This document shows, one piece after another, positions 1 to 8,948 of a DNA stretch of 64,000 nucleotides (position 1 is its first letter; each line of letters opens with the position of its first letter). The stretch comes from Caballeronia sordidicola (lineage in GTDB: Bacteria; Pseudomonadota; Gammaproteobacteria; Burkholderiales; Burkholderiaceae), in the NCBI RefSeq assembly GCF_000729995.1, contig NZ_JNFG01000014.1, positions 1 through 64,000 of the forward strand, given 5' to 3'. Both the position numbers and the translations under genes were made by a program. Below the pieces are notes generated by a model. That model worked only from the letters and a program-made list of their open reading frames with translations, did no database searches and had not been told where the DNA came from.

Positions 1-31
1 GTTCTCCTTCGAAAATTTAGACGAAAAAAAA

Positions 32-53
32 CCGGGGCGATTAACGGCCCCGG
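32..53 (-). terminator. Minus-strand intrinsic terminator
   Basis: A 7-bp GC stem (CCGGGGC at 32-38 pairing with GCCCCGG at 47-53) with an 8-nt loop. On the minus strand it is followed by a run of T (24-31). It would stop transcripts from the right. The OmpA-like lipoprotein gene is the nearest minus-strand gene, although about 200 nt of non-coding sequence lies between. Confidence 0.7.
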
Positions 54-253
54 AGCAACAACGACAAGAGGAGAATGGCACGTGGCGGCAAAGCCAGCCA
101 CCTACCGTTAATACAGACCCGGACAGCAGGAGCAAAGTTTCAAATATTTTTCATGTTCGCGACGGGTTTGCTGCGAGTTTGCTATTTCGTCGCGAAGCGA
201 ATTGAATCTCCGACCCTGGCTACAGCGTCATTCCCCCTTGTAAATCAAGCGTC

Positions 254-910
254 TTACTGAACTTGACCTGGCTGGGCGGTCGCACGGAGGTAAATTTCCA
301 CGCGACGATTCTGCGCACGGCCGGCTTCAGTGCTGTTGTCAGCAATAGGTTGCGTCTGGCCCATGCCTTGCGCCGACAGACGCTGACCTGCCACGCCATG
401 GCTAGCCAGATACGAAGCCACGCTTTGTGCACGGTTTTGCGACAGTGTCTGGTTGTATGCCGGCTGGCCGGTGCTGTCCGTGTGTCCAACCACTTGCGCG
501 ATCAGCTCAGGATGCTGCGTGAGCGTTTGCGTGACTTGGTCGAGCACCGGTGCGAAACCGGGCTTGATGGCATAGCTGTTGGTATCGAAGGAAATCGAGT
601 TCGGAATGTTGACCTTCAGCGAACCATCCGGCTGTTCCGTCACCTGCGTGCCCGTGCCCTGCGTTGCGCCGGTCAGCTTGCCCTTGATGGCCTGCCAGTT
701 GTAGCCGGTGATACCGCCCGCCGCTGCGCCTACGCCCGCGCCGATGGCCGCACCCTTGCCGCCGCCGAAGATTGCGCCAAGCGCCGCGCCCGACGCCGCA
801 CCGATGCCGGTGCCGACAGCCGCGTTATTGCCTTGCTGGGTTGCGCAGCCGGCGACAAGCGCGCCCGCAAGGGCGATTACAGTCAAGCGGGTCATCATTT
901 TCGAGTTCAT
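254..910 (-). CDS. OmpA-family outer membrane lipoprotein (YiaD-like)
   Basis: 218 aa. It opens with a lipoprotein signal whose lipobox is LVAGC (Cys22), so it is probably acylated and anchored in the outer membrane. Residues 33-70 form a glycine zipper of alternating Gly/Ala, as in other small envelope proteins. The C-terminal 110 residues are an OmpA-like peptidoglycan-binding domain, with the GHTDSTG motif near residue 142 and NRRVEIYL near the end. The family tethers the outer membrane to peptidoglycan. The start at 910 has a GGAGA element 8 nt upstream; Met5 and Met6 are in-frame alternatives. The gene is monocistronic and convergent with nothing visible on the left. Assignment to family is firm; the exact role (YiaD-like) is inference. 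Confidence 0.93.
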   Translation of the reverse strand: MNSKMMTRLTVIALAGALVAGCATQQGNNAAVGTGIGAASGAALGAIFGGGKGAAIGAGVGAAAGGITGYNWQAIKGKLTGATQGTGTQVTEQPDGSLKVNIPNSISFDTNSYAIKPGFAPVLDQVTQTLTQHPELIAQVVGHTDSTGQPAYNQTLSQNRAQSVASYLASHGVAGQRLSAQGMGQTQPIADNSTEAGRAQNRRVEIYLRATAQPGQVQ

Positions 911-1183
911 TTGTTCATTCTCCAGGATACCAATTCAGACAAAGCCGGCACCGACAGGCCGAAGGGAGCCCCGTAGGGTCTTCCGGCGCGTCGTAACGGC
1001 TGCCACTACAATACGGCCAAGGATTCAAGCGATTATAACGATGCGTCCCCGAATCATGGCAGCGTCGGATAGTGCATCGCCCAGTGCTGCGGCGCAACGT
1101 GATGCAACAATTCCTTTCAATTTCATACTTTGCGTGCGGAACATTCGATCCGCCAGAGCAAAAAGCGTTCCCCTGGAGTTTCG

Positions 1184-2272
1184 ATGAGTCTTGATCGCGC
1201 CCAGATCGATACCGCGCTTGGCGGTTTGATCGATCCCAATACTAGCCGCACTTTTGCTGACACGAAAAGCATCCGCAGCGTGGCCGTGGACGGGGCAAAT
1301 GTCACGGTGAGCATCGTGTTGGGTTATCCGGCGAAAAGCCAGTTCGAGGCCATCCGCACACTTGTGGCGAACGCCGTCGCTGGCGTGCCGGGCGTGGCCG
1401 GCGTACAGGTCACGGTGGCGTCGCAAGTGATCGCGCACGCCGTCCAGCGCGGCGTGAAGCTGCTGCCGAACGTGAAGAACATCATTGCGGTTGCGTCGGG
1501 CAAGGGCGGGGTCGGCAAGAGCACGACCGCCGTGAACCTGGCGCTCGCGCTGGCCGCGGAAGGCGCGTCGGTCGGCATGCTGGACGCGGATATCTACGGC
1601 CCGTCGCTGCCCATGATGCTCGGCATCAGCGGCCGTCCGGAATCGCCCGACAACACGTCGATGAACCCCATGATCGGCCACGGCATCCAGGCCAACTCGA
1701 TCGGTTTCCTGATCGAACAGGACAACCCGATGGTATGGCGCGGTCCCATGGTCACGTCCGCGCTCGAACAATTGCTGCGCCAGACCAACTGGAAAGACCT
1801 CGACTACCTGGTGGTAGACATGCCGCCCGGCACCGGCGACATCCAGCTCACGCTCTCGCAGAAAGTGCCTGTGACGGGCGCGGTGATCGTCACCACGCCG
1901 CAAGACATCGCGCTGCTCGACGCCAAGAAGGGCTTGAAGATGTTCGAGAAGGTGGGCATCCCGATCCTGGGGATCGTGGAGAACATGAGCACGCATATCT
2001 GCTCGAATTGCGGTCACGAAGAGCATATCTTCGGCGCGGGCGGGGGCGAGCGCATGTCGAAGGAATATGGCGTGCCGGTGCTCGGCCACTTGCCGCTCGA
2101 TATCGCGATCCGCGAGAAAACCGATGCGGGCCAGCCGACGGTGATCTCTGAGCCGGACAGCAAGATTGCCGAGGCCTATCGATCGATCGCGCGCAAGATC
2201 GCTATTTCGATTGCCGAACGCCAGCGCGACATGACCTCGATGTTCCCCAGCATCGTAGTGCAAAACACTTAG
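1184..2272 (+). CDS. apbC: Iron-sulfur cluster carrier protein Mrp/ApbC
   Basis: 362 aa, the normal length for this P-loop ATPase family, which binds and transfers Fe-S clusters to apoproteins in the cytoplasm. Residues 1-95 are the small MIP18/DUF59-like domain. The deviant Walker A GKGGVGKST has its Lys at residue 112. The cluster-binding pair C273-S-N-C276 (CSNCGHEEH) is intact. An in-frame upstream start at 1130 would add 18 residues unlike the family. The ATG at 1184 follows a GGAG at about 1175 and gives the usual MSLDRAQID start. The gene is flanked on the left by a divergent lipoprotein gene. Confidence 0.95.
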   Translation: MSLDRAQIDTALGGLIDPNTSRTFADTKSIRSVAVDGANVTVSIVLGYPAKSQFEAIRTLVANAVAGVPGVAGVQVTVASQVIAHAVQRGVKLLPNVKNIIAVASGKGGVGKSTTAVNLALALAAEGASVGMLDADIYGPSLPMMLGISGRPESPDNTSMNPMIGHGIQANSIGFLIEQDNPMVWRGPMVTSALEQLLRQTNWKDLDYLVVDMPPGTGDIQLTLSQKVPVTGAVIVTTPQDIALLDAKKGLKMFEKVGIPILGIVENMSTHICSNCGHEEHIFGAGGGERMSKEYGVPVLGHLPLDIAIREKTDAGQPTVISEPDSKIAEAYRSIARKIAISIAERQRDMTSMFPSIVVQNT

Positions 2273-2383
2273 GCGGCACGAGGACGCGGGCGATTTTCGC
2301 GGCGCGTGTCGCGGTATCATGTCGCCTTGATTGGCGCGGCCAGGTGAACACACGGGGTGGTCGCGGGTCGCCATGAGGATCGC

Positions 2384-2980
2384 ATGAAACAAAGATTCGA
2401 CGGGCCTGAATCGCGCAGCGCGCCTGCCGCGAGACACCCGGTCCCGAGCCTGATACTGAGTTTGAGCACGGCTGTATGCACGACTGTCAGCGTGTTGGCG
2501 AGTGTCATGCTGCTCGGTGGCTGCGGCCTTCTGTTCCAGAACCACGAAAAACGTGCCGATGCCACATTGCAGCCGACCGGCGGCAATGGGGCGACCGGCA
2601 CGGTCACGTTCATCGAACGCGCAGACGGCGTCCAGGTGTCTTACAACCTGTCGGGCATGCCGCCCAATAGCGAGCACGCGCTGCAGATCCATGAACGCGG
2701 CGATTGCATCATCCCGGCCTCGTCCGACGGTGGCCCCGTATTCGCGCCCGCGTCCGAACGCAGCGACTCCGGCTCCAAGGTGGAAGGCGACCTGGCCAGC
2801 ATTCGTGCCGACGCGAATGGCACGGCGACCGGCTTCATCGTCGCGCCGGACGTGTCGCTCGATGGCGTGCGTTCCGTGTTGTCGCGGGCCATCGTGCTTC
2901 ATCGCGACACCGCGGACGGCTACGCCATGGTTCCGCACGGCGCCGGTCCCGCCCTCGCGTGCGGCGTGATCCGGCAGTGA
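2384..2980 (+). CDS. Cu/Zn superoxide dismutase-like lipoprotein, metal ligands degenerate
   Basis: 198 aa. A signal peptide ends in the lipobox LLGGC (Cys47), followed by a SodC-like beta-barrel domain from about residue 68 to the end. The SOD landmarks are recognisable: the HIHERGDC-like strand (here LQIHERGDC, 100-108), GGPVFAP (116-122), VEGDL, and AIVLHRDTADGY. Compared with canonical SodC, His46 is replaced by Gln101, the bridging His63 by Val119, and the His80 position (HxGDL) by Val. The His48 equivalent (H103), the zinc Asp and the late copper His remain. Metal binding and dismutase activity are therefore doubtful. The ATG at 2384 has GAGG 8 nt upstream; the GTG at 2357 is a longer alternative. 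The fold assignment is solid, the function is not. Confidence 0.85.
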   Translation: MKQRFDGPESRSAPAARHPVPSLILSLSTAVCTTVSVLASVMLLGGCGLLFQNHEKRADATLQPTGGNGATGTVTFIERADGVQVSYNLSGMPPNSEHALQIHERGDCIIPASSDGGPVFAPASERSDSGSKVEGDLASIRADANGTATGFIVAPDVSLDGVRSVLSRAIVLHRDTADGYAMVPHGAGPALACGVIRQ

Positions 2981-3196
2981 TCTTCATCTTTCAATGAAAT
3001 CAGGCTGTTGCGGCGCGTGACCCGGCCAGTTGGCATAGCCGCGTCGCGCAGCCGGCGCATCAAGTAAAATACCCGCTTCTCGTCTGGTCTGGCTGGCTTC
3101 GGCGTGCTTCTGCATTCATCCCGAGTCTCCGGCCACGCCCTGTTTCAAGCCCGGCGGCCTCTCTCAAGCCGCCTCTTTCGTTGGGTAGCGTTCCCT

Positions 3197-3766
3197 ATGA
3201 GCATCAAGTCCGACAAGTGGATCCGGCGCATGGCCGCAGAGCACAACATGATCGAGCCGTTCGTGCCAGATCAGGTGCGGGTGTCTGAAGACGGCCGCAA
3301 GATCGTGAGCTATGGCACGTCCAGCTACGGTTATGACATTCGTGTGGCAGACGAATTCAAGATCTTCACCAACATCAATTCCACGATTGTCGACCCGAAG
3401 AATTTCGACGAGAAATCGTTCGTCGACTTCAAGGGCGACGTCTGCATCATCCCGCCGAACTCCTTCGCGCTTGCCCGGACGGTCGAGTATTTCCGGATTC
3501 CGCGCTCGTGCCTGACGGTTTGTCTCGGTAAATCCACGTACGCGCGCTGCGGGATCATTGTGAACGTGACGCCGTTCGAGCCCGAATGGGAAGGATTTGT
3601 GACGCTCGAATTCTCGAATACGACACCATTGCCTGCCAAAATCTACGCGAACGAAGGCGTGGCGCAGGTTCTCTTCTTTGAAAGCGATGAGATCTGTGAG
3701 ACTTCATACGCCGATCGTGGGGGCAAGTATCAAGGGCAAGTCGGCGTAACGCTGCCGAAAACCTGA
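3197..3766 (+). CDS. dcd: dCTP deaminase
   Basis: 189 aa, the length of bacterial Dcd. It deaminates dCTP to dUTP, feeding dUMP for thymidylate synthesis. Visible family features are the N-terminal [13 protein letters not shown], the nucleotide-site stretch [11 protein letters not shown] near residue 40, KSTYARCGI near 111-119, and the catalytic Glu in VTLEFSN, which falls at residue 138 exactly as in the E. coli enzyme. The C-terminal [13 protein letters not shown] closes over the substrate. The reading frame is open back to 3104, but the ATG at 3197 gives the conserved N-terminus. The gene lies 104 nt upstream of the decarboxylase gene on the same strand. Confidence 0.97.
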   Translation: MSIKSDKWIRRMAAEHNMIEPFVPDQVRVSEDGRKIVSYGTSSYGYDIRVADEFKIFTNINSTIVDPKNFDEKSFVDFKGDVCIIPPNSFALARTVEYFRIPRSCLTVCLGKSTYARCGIIVNVTPFEPEWEGFVTLEFSNTTPLPAKIYANEGVAQVLFFESDEICETSYADRGGKYQGQVGVTLPKT

Positions 3767-3870
3767 CGGGTCTTATCCATTAGAAACGTCATTGCAACAC
3801 TTTTTGAAAGACCGCTGGAATCGAGCATGCTTAACTCGGTCAGCGGTCGTTCCATTTGGAGATTCGCCGC

Positions 3871-6168
3871 ATGAAGTTCCGTTTTCCCGTCGTCATCATC
3901 GACGAAGATTTTCGCTCCGAGAACATTTCGGGTTCTGGCATCCGCGCCCTTGCCGAAGCGATCGAGGGCGAAGGCGTCGAGGTGCTTGGACTGACGAGTT
4001 ACGGCGACCTGACGTCGTTCGCGCAGCAATCGAGCCGCGCGTCGTGCTTCATCCTGTCGATCGACGACGACGAGCTGCTGCCGTACGCGGACAACAACGT
4101 GGTGCTGGCTGAAGGCGATACACCGGAGCTGGCCTCCGCTATTGTCGCGTTGCGCGCGTTCGTGCAGGCGGTGCGACGACGAAACGCGGATATCCCGATT
4201 TTCCTGTACGGCGAAACGCGCACGTCGCGGCACTTGCCCAACGACATCCTGCGCGAGCTGCACGGCTTCATTCACATGTTCGAGGACACGCCGGAGTTCG
4301 TCGCGCGTCATATTATTCGCGAGGCGAAGGTTTATCTCGACGCGCTGGCGCCGCCGTTCTTCAAGGAACTCGTGCAGTACGCGGAAGAGGGTTCGTACTC
4401 GTGGCATTGCCCGGGGCATTCGGGCGGCGTGGCATTCCTGAAGAACCCGCTCGGGCAGATGTTCCATCAGTTCTTCGGCGAGAACATGTTGCGGGCGGAC
4501 GTCTGCAATGCCGTGGATGAACTCGGCCAGTTGCTCGACCACACCGGGCCGATCGCCGCGTCCGAGCGCAATGCGGCGCGCATTTTCAGCGCAGACCATT
4601 TGTTCTTCGTGACCAATGGCACGTCGACATCGAACAAGATTGTCTGGCACGCGACGGTTGCGCCGGGCGACATCGTGCTGGTCGACCGCAACTGTCACAA
4701 GTCGATCCTGCACGCGATCACCATGACGGGCGCAATTCCCGTTTTCCTGACGCCGACGCGTAATCACTTCGGCATCATCGGACCGATCCCGCGCGACGAA
4801 TTCAAGCCGGAAAACATTCGCAAGAAGATTGAAGCGAATCCGTTCACGCGCGAGGCGCTGGCGAAAAATCCGAACGCAAAGCCGCGCATCCTGACCATCA
4901 CGCAAAGTACCTATGACGGCGTTATCTATAACGTCGAGATGATCAAGGATCTGCTTGGCGACCTGCTCGACACGCTTCACTTCGACGAAGCCTGGTTGCC
5001 GCACGCCGAGTTCCACGAGTTTTATCAGGACATGCATGCGATCGGCGCGGGGCGTCCGCGTACGGGCGCGCTGGTGTTCGCCACGCACTCCACGCACAAG
5101 CTGCTCGCGGGGATTTCGCAGGCGTCGCAGATCGTGGTTCAGGACTCCGAGAACAGCACGTTCGACAAGCATCGTTTCAACGAGGCGTATCACATGCACA
5201 CGTCCACGAGCCCGCAGTACGCGATCATCGCGTCCTGCGACGTGGCCGCGGCCATGATGGAGCCGCCGGGCGGCACGGCGCTGGTGGAGGAGTCGATTGC
5301 GGAGGCGCTCGATTTCCGCCGTGCCATGCGCAAGGTCGACGACGAATACGGCGACGAATGGTTCTTCAAGGTGTGGGGACCGGAAGCGCTCGCGGAAGAA
5401 GGCATTGGCGATCGTGAGGAATGGGTGTTGAAGCCGAACGACCGCTGGCACGGTTTCGGGGCGCTTGCCGAAGGCTTCAACATGCTTGATCCGATCAAGG
5501 CGACCATCATCACGCCCGGACTCGACGTGGACGGCGAGTTTGGCGAGACCGGGATTCCGGCCGCCATCGTGACGAAATATCTGGCGGAGCACGGGATTAT
5601 CGTGGAGAAGACCGGGCTGTATTCGTTCTTCATCATGTTCACCATCGGCATTACGAAAGGCCGCTGGAATTCGATGGTCACCGAGTTGCAGCAGTTCAAG
5701 GATGACTACGACAACAACCAGCCTTTGTGGCGTGTGTTGCCGGACTTCATTGCGCTGCATCCGTCGTATGAGCGCATGGGATTGAAGGATCTTTGCGAGC
5801 AGATCCATAGCGTTTATCGGGCCAACAATATCGCCCGACTGACCACCGAGATGTATCTCTCCAGCATGGAACCGGCCATGAAGCCGTCAGACGCGTATGC
5901 AAAGCTGGTGCATCGGGAGATCGATCGTGTACCTATCGATGAACTCGAAGGGCGCGTGACCAGCATCCTGTTGACGCCGTATCCGCCGGGTATTCCGTTG
6001 CTGATTCCGGGCGAGCGGTTCAACAAGACGATCGTCGATTATTTGCGTTTTGCACGTGAGTTCAACGAACGCTTCCCGGGCTTCCATACGGATATCCACG
6101 GGCTGGTCGGGGAGATGATCAACGGACGTATCGAATATTTCGTCGATTGCGTGCAGCTTGAGCGTTGA
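3871..6168 (+). CDS. PLP-dependent arginine/lysine/ornithine decarboxylase
   Basis: 765 aa, fold-type I decarboxylase of the large bacterial (AdiA/CadA/SpeF) class. The N-terminal receiver-like wing domain spans about residues 1-130. The PLP domain follows, with the Schiff-base lysine in STHKLLAGISQAS at Lys410, and the C-terminal domain ends at about 765. ATG 3871 is preceded by GGAG at 3857-3860. The enzyme removes CO2 from a basic amino acid, consuming a proton. The family also supplies polyamines. The substrate cannot be read from the sequence: length and the ATHSTHKLL context favour arginine, as in AdiA. No amino acid/amine antiporter gene is adjacent, unlike the acid-resistance loci of enterobacteria. 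A strong bidirectional terminator follows. Confidence 0.9.
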   Translation: MKFRFPVVIIDEDFRSENISGSGIRALAEAIEGEGVEVLGLTSYGDLTSFAQQSSRASCFILSIDDDELLPYADNNVVLAEGDTPELASAIVALRAFVQAVRRRNADIPIFLYGETRTSRHLPNDILRELHGFIHMFEDTPEFVARHIIREAKVYLDALAPPFFKELVQYAEEGSYSWHCPGHSGGVAFLKNPLGQMFHQFFGENMLRADVCNAVDELGQLLDHTGPIAASERNAARIFSADHLFFVTNGTSTSNKIVWHATVAPGDIVLVDRNCHKSILHAITMTGAIPVFLTPTRNHFGIIGPIPRDEFKPENIRKKIEANPFTREALAKNPNAKPRILTITQSTYDGVIYNVEMIKDLLGDLLDTLHFDEAWLPHAEFHEFYQDMHAIGAGRPRTGALVFATHSTHKLLAGISQASQIVVQDSENSTFDKHRFNEAYHMHTSTSPQYAIIASCDVAAAMMEPPGGTALVEESIAEALDFRRAMRKVDDEYGDEWFFKVWGPEALAEEGIGDREEWVLKPNDRWHGFGALAEGFNMLDPIKATIITPGLDVDGEFGETGIPAAIVTKYLAEHGIIVEKTGLYSFFIMFTIGITKGRWNSMVTELQQFKDDYDNNQPLWRVLPDFIALHPSYERMGLKDLCEQIHSVYRANNIARLTTEMYLSSMEPAMKPSDAYAKLVHREIDRVPIDELEGRVTSILLTPYPPGIPLLIPGERFNKTIVDYLRFAREFNERFPGFHTDIHGLVGEMINGRIEYFVDCVQLER

Positions 6169-6191
6169 TTTGACGGCGTGAGAACGTAGGA

Positions 6192-6225
6192 ATGACAAAG
6201 GCCCGCATTTGCGGGCCTTTGTCAT
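6192..6225. terminator. Bidirectional intrinsic terminator
   Basis: A perfect 16-bp inverted repeat (6192-6207 with 6210-6225, 2-nt centre) containing AAAGGCCCGCA and its complement. It sits between the converging decarboxylase and bestrophin genes. T-rich positions in the arms on both strands fit use in both directions. Confidence 0.8.
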
Positions 6226-6257
6226 TGGTGGTCGGTGCGCTCTGGCTCCTCAGCCTC

Positions 6258-7199
6258 TCAGGTAACGATAAACAGCCGTTCTTCCACGCCCGGTTCCGGC
6301 AAGGCCTTCGGTGGTCGGGTGAAGGCGGGATCGGCGGCCATATCGTGAAGCGCGGTTTCCAGCGAGTCGCATAGCGCGGTCAACGCCAAGTCGTTTTCTT
6401 CCAGGCCGAACGGATCTTCGATCTGCGCCGCAATCGCCTCCAGCGACATAAACGCGTACGCGACCAGCAGCGCGAACAAGGGTGTGAGCAAACCAGCACC
6501 ATCGACAAGCCCGAATGGCAGCATCACGCAGAACAGATAAACGGTCCGGTGGATCATCACTGAATACGAGAACGGCAGCGGCGTCGAAGCCAGCCGCTCG
6601 CAGCCGCCAATCACCGCGGACAACTCGTTCAAATTCTGCTCGAAGGCAAGCACGCCGTAGCCGTCGAGCGCGCCTTCGCGAGCGCGTGCGCCCGACCATT
6701 CGCCGAGCCATCGCAGGATCAGGGACGAGCGGTATTGCACTTGAACGACGCGTTGATAAAGCGTGGTCGGAAGGCGCGTGGCGAGATCGGGGAGGGGGTC
6801 GGTGCGGCGCATTTCGTGACGCAGCGCGTGACCCAGTGCGCCGATTCCCGCGATGAACTCGCGCGTCTCTTCGCTTTTTACGCCGCGCGGCAACGTCAGC
6901 GCCTGCCGCGCGATCGAGCGGCCGTGGATCAGCAGCGAACCCCACAGCTTGCGGCCTTCCCACCAGCGCTCATAACTCGCGCTATTGCGAAAGCCGAGGA
7001 ACACGGCGAGCGCGATGCCAACCAGCGCGAACGGCGGCGTGCCGAGTCCGACCGGGTAATTTCGCACGTTGTCGTGCATTACGATGGCCGCGATCGACAA
7101 CACGAAGATCAATGCGAGGCGTGGCAGCAAATGCGGCAGTACCGACCCGCGCCAGACGAACAGCATGCGGAACCAGTTGAGCTTGGGGCGGATGATCAT
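6258..7199 (-). CDS. Bestrophin-family (UPF0187/YneE) anion channel
   Basis: 313 aa membrane protein. It begins MIIRPKLNWFRMLF, the usual N-terminus of bacterial bestrophin homologues, followed by hydrophobic segments near residues 25-45 and 55-75 and a second pair around 210-260. Typical motifs include ASYERWWEGRKLWG after the second segment and a polar C-terminus with EDPFGLEENDL, which matches the Ca-clasp/PFG region of the family. Bacterial members are pentameric channels in the inner membrane. The frame is open to 7247, but starting at 7199 restores the family N-terminus. Two 21-bp repeats lie 60-100 nt upstream and may be an operator. Physiological role unknown. Confidence 0.9.
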   Translation of the reverse strand: MIIRPKLNWFRMLFVWRGSVLPHLLPRLALIFVLSIAAIVMHDNVRNYPVGLGTPPFALVGIALAVFLGFRNSASYERWWEGRKLWGSLLIHGRSIARQALTLPRGVKSEETREFIAGIGALGHALRHEMRRTDPLPDLATRLPTTLYQRVVQVQYRSSLILRWLGEWSGARAREGALDGYGVLAFEQNLNELSAVIGGCERLASTPLPFSYSVMIHRTVYLFCVMLPFGLVDGAGLLTPLFALLVAYAFMSLEAIAAQIEDPFGLEENDLALTALCDSLETALHDMAADPAFTRPPKALPEPGVEERLFIVT

Positions 7200-7258
7200 G
7201 GGCGTACCGGAAACAACATGGTTGAATGCATGCCACCGCGCAATCACCGGGCGTGACT

Positions 7259-7300
7259 GTAGCCAGATCGGCTACGATCGTAGCCAAATTAGCTACGATC
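7259..7300. promoter_or_regulatory. Two tandem 21-bp dyad repeats, possible operator of the bestrophin gene
   Basis: Unit 1 is 7259-7279 and unit 2 is 7280-7300, head to tail. Each has the form GTAGCC-N5-(G/A)GCTAC-GATC, an inverted repeat of 6 bp half-sites. A further GCTAC begins a third unit at 7301. The 21-bp period is two helical turns. The block lies between the 3' end of argH and the bestrophin start, on the promoter side of the bestrophin gene. Confidence 0.6.
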
Positions 7301-7337
7301 GCTACTGGTCTCGAGCTGTGCGCAGCCAGCCGCCTAC

Positions 7338-8744
7338 TTACCCCAACGCCGCCCGAGCCGCCTTCGCCGCCGCCCGAACCTGCTCAGGCGCGGTTCCACC
7401 GGCGTGATTCCGGCTGGCGACCGAGCCTTCCAGCGTGAGGTATTCGAACACATCGTCGCCAATCAACCGTGCCACGTTCGGCAATTCCGCGCGCATTTCA
7501 TCGAGCGTCAGATCGGCCAGATCGCAGCCGCGGTCCACACAGATCCGCACGGCTAACGCTACCGCTTCATGCGCATCGCGGAACGGCAGGCCGCGTTTCA
7601 CCAGATAGTCCGCGAGATCTGTCGCCGTCGAAAAACCTTGCAACGCCGCTGCGCGCATGGCTTCCGGTTTCACCGTGATGCCCGCTGCCATTTCGGCGAA
7701 GATGCGCAGGGTATCGGAGACGGTATCGACGGTATCGAACAGCGGTTCCTTGTCTTCCTGATTGTCCTTGTTGTACGCAAGCGGCTGGCCCTTCATCAGC
7801 GTCAGCAGAGCAATCAGATGTCCGTTCACGCGACCCGTCTTGCCACGCGCCAGTTCGGGCACGTCCGGATTCTTCTTCTGCGGCATGATCGACGAGCCGG
7901 TGCAGAAACGGTCAGCCAGGTCGATAAACCCAACTCGCGGGCTCATCCACAGCACGAGTTCTTCGGAGAAGCGCGACACGTGCGTCATGATCAACGCGGC
8001 AGCCGCGGTGAATTCGATGGCGAAATCGCGATCCGACACCGCGTCGAGCGAGTTCGCGCAGATGCCATCGAAGCCGAGCGTCTTGGCAACAGCGTGCCGA
8101 TCAATCGGATAACTTGTTCCAGCCAGCGCCGCCGCGCCGAGCGGCAGCCGGTTCACGCGCTTGCGGCAATCGAGGAGGCGTTCGCTGTCGCGGCTGAACA
8201 TTTCGACGTAAGCCAGCAGGTGATGGCCGAACGTCACCGGCTGCGCGACTTGCAGATGCGTAAAGCCGGGCATGATCGTTTCGGCGTTTTGCTCGGCAAT
8301 ATCGATCAGCGCACGACGCAATTCGATCAGCAATTCACCAATCCGGTCGATCTCACCGCGCAGCCACAGGCGGATATCGGTTGCTACCTGGTCGTTGCGC
8401 GAGCGTCCGGTGTGCAGGCGTTTGCCGGCATCGCCAATAAGCGCCGTCAGCCGCGCTTCAATGTTCAGATGCACGTCTTCCAGGTCCAGTTTCCACTCGA
8501 ACTCACCGCGTTCGATTTCGCCGCGGATCTGCGTCATGCCTTGCTGGATGGCCTGGAAATCCGCATCGGCGATGATCTTTTGCGCGGCCAGCATGGCGGC
8601 ATGGGCCAGCGATCCCTCGATATCGACGAGCGCGAGGCGCTTGTCGAAGAACACCGATGACGTATAGCGCTTGACCAGATCGGACATTGGTTCGTTGAAG
8701 CGAGCCGACCAGGCTTCGCCTTTTTTGTGCAGTTGGGACGTCAT
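7338..8744 (-). CDS. argH: Argininosuccinate lyase
   Basis: 468 aa, typical length. It catalyses the last step of arginine synthesis, splitting argininosuccinate to arginine and fumarate. It is a tetrameric cytoplasmic enzyme of the fumarase/aspartase superfamily. The signature loop [11 protein letters not shown] is present, with the catalytic serine region at residues 284-285. [13 protein letters not shown] lies around residue 110, and TAHxH-like substrate residues occur in [10 protein letters not shown]. The frame is open upstream to 8945, but [12 protein letters not shown] at 8744 is the conserved start. It is separated from the anti-sigma gene by a terminator, so it is probably transcribed on its own. 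Confidence 0.97.
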   Translation of the reverse strand: MTSQLHKKGEAWSARFNEPMSDLVKRYTSSVFFDKRLALVDIEGSLAHAAMLAAQKIIADADFQAIQQGMTQIRGEIERGEFEWKLDLEDVHLNIEARLTALIGDAGKRLHTGRSRNDQVATDIRLWLRGEIDRIGELLIELRRALIDIAEQNAETIMPGFTHLQVAQPVTFGHHLLAYVEMFSRDSERLLDCRKRVNRLPLGAAALAGTSYPIDRHAVAKTLGFDGICANSLDAVSDRDFAIEFTAAAALIMTHVSRFSEELVLWMSPRVGFIDLADRFCTGSSIMPQKKNPDVPELARGKTGRVNGHLIALLTLMKGQPLAYNKDNQEDKEPLFDTVDTVSDTLRIFAEMAAGITVKPEAMRAAALQGFSTATDLADYLVKRGLPFRDAHEAVALAVRICVDRGCDLADLTLDEMRAELPNVARLIGDDVFEYLTLEGSVASRNHAGGTAPEQVRAAAKAARAALG

Positions 8745-8900
8745 AGTGATGTTCGTAAGAGGGCGGAAAGTCGTGTGGCAGGCGGCCGGGCGTAGCGCAA
8801 TCCGGATAGAAACCCGCGGAATTGGCGATTTTACAGGCAATGGGAACGTGTAACCATCGAACGGGGGAAAGCGGGCGTTCGCCACGCGCATGCAAGGCAC

Positions 8901-8932
8901 AAAAAGAAAAGGGGCGCCTCGCGACGCCCCTT
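8901..8932 (-). terminator. Minus-strand terminator of the sigma/anti-sigma operon
   Basis: An 8-bp stem (AAGGGGCG at 8909-8916 with CGCCCCTT at 8925-8932). On the minus strand it is followed by TTTTCTTTTT (8910-8901). It begins 16 nt downstream of the anti-sigma stop codon. Confidence 0.85.
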
Positions 8933-8948
8933 GATCAAACGACAACCG

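Noticed and set aside
1025..2938. 637-codon minus-strand frame opposite apbC and the SOD-like gene
   Set aside because: Arg/His-rich antisense frame typical of high-GC DNA; it spans two well-identified genes and has no family features.
3730..5808. 692-codon minus-strand frame opposite the decarboxylase
   Set aside because: Antisense shadow of a gene with intact PLP motifs; composition dominated by Arg, His and Val.
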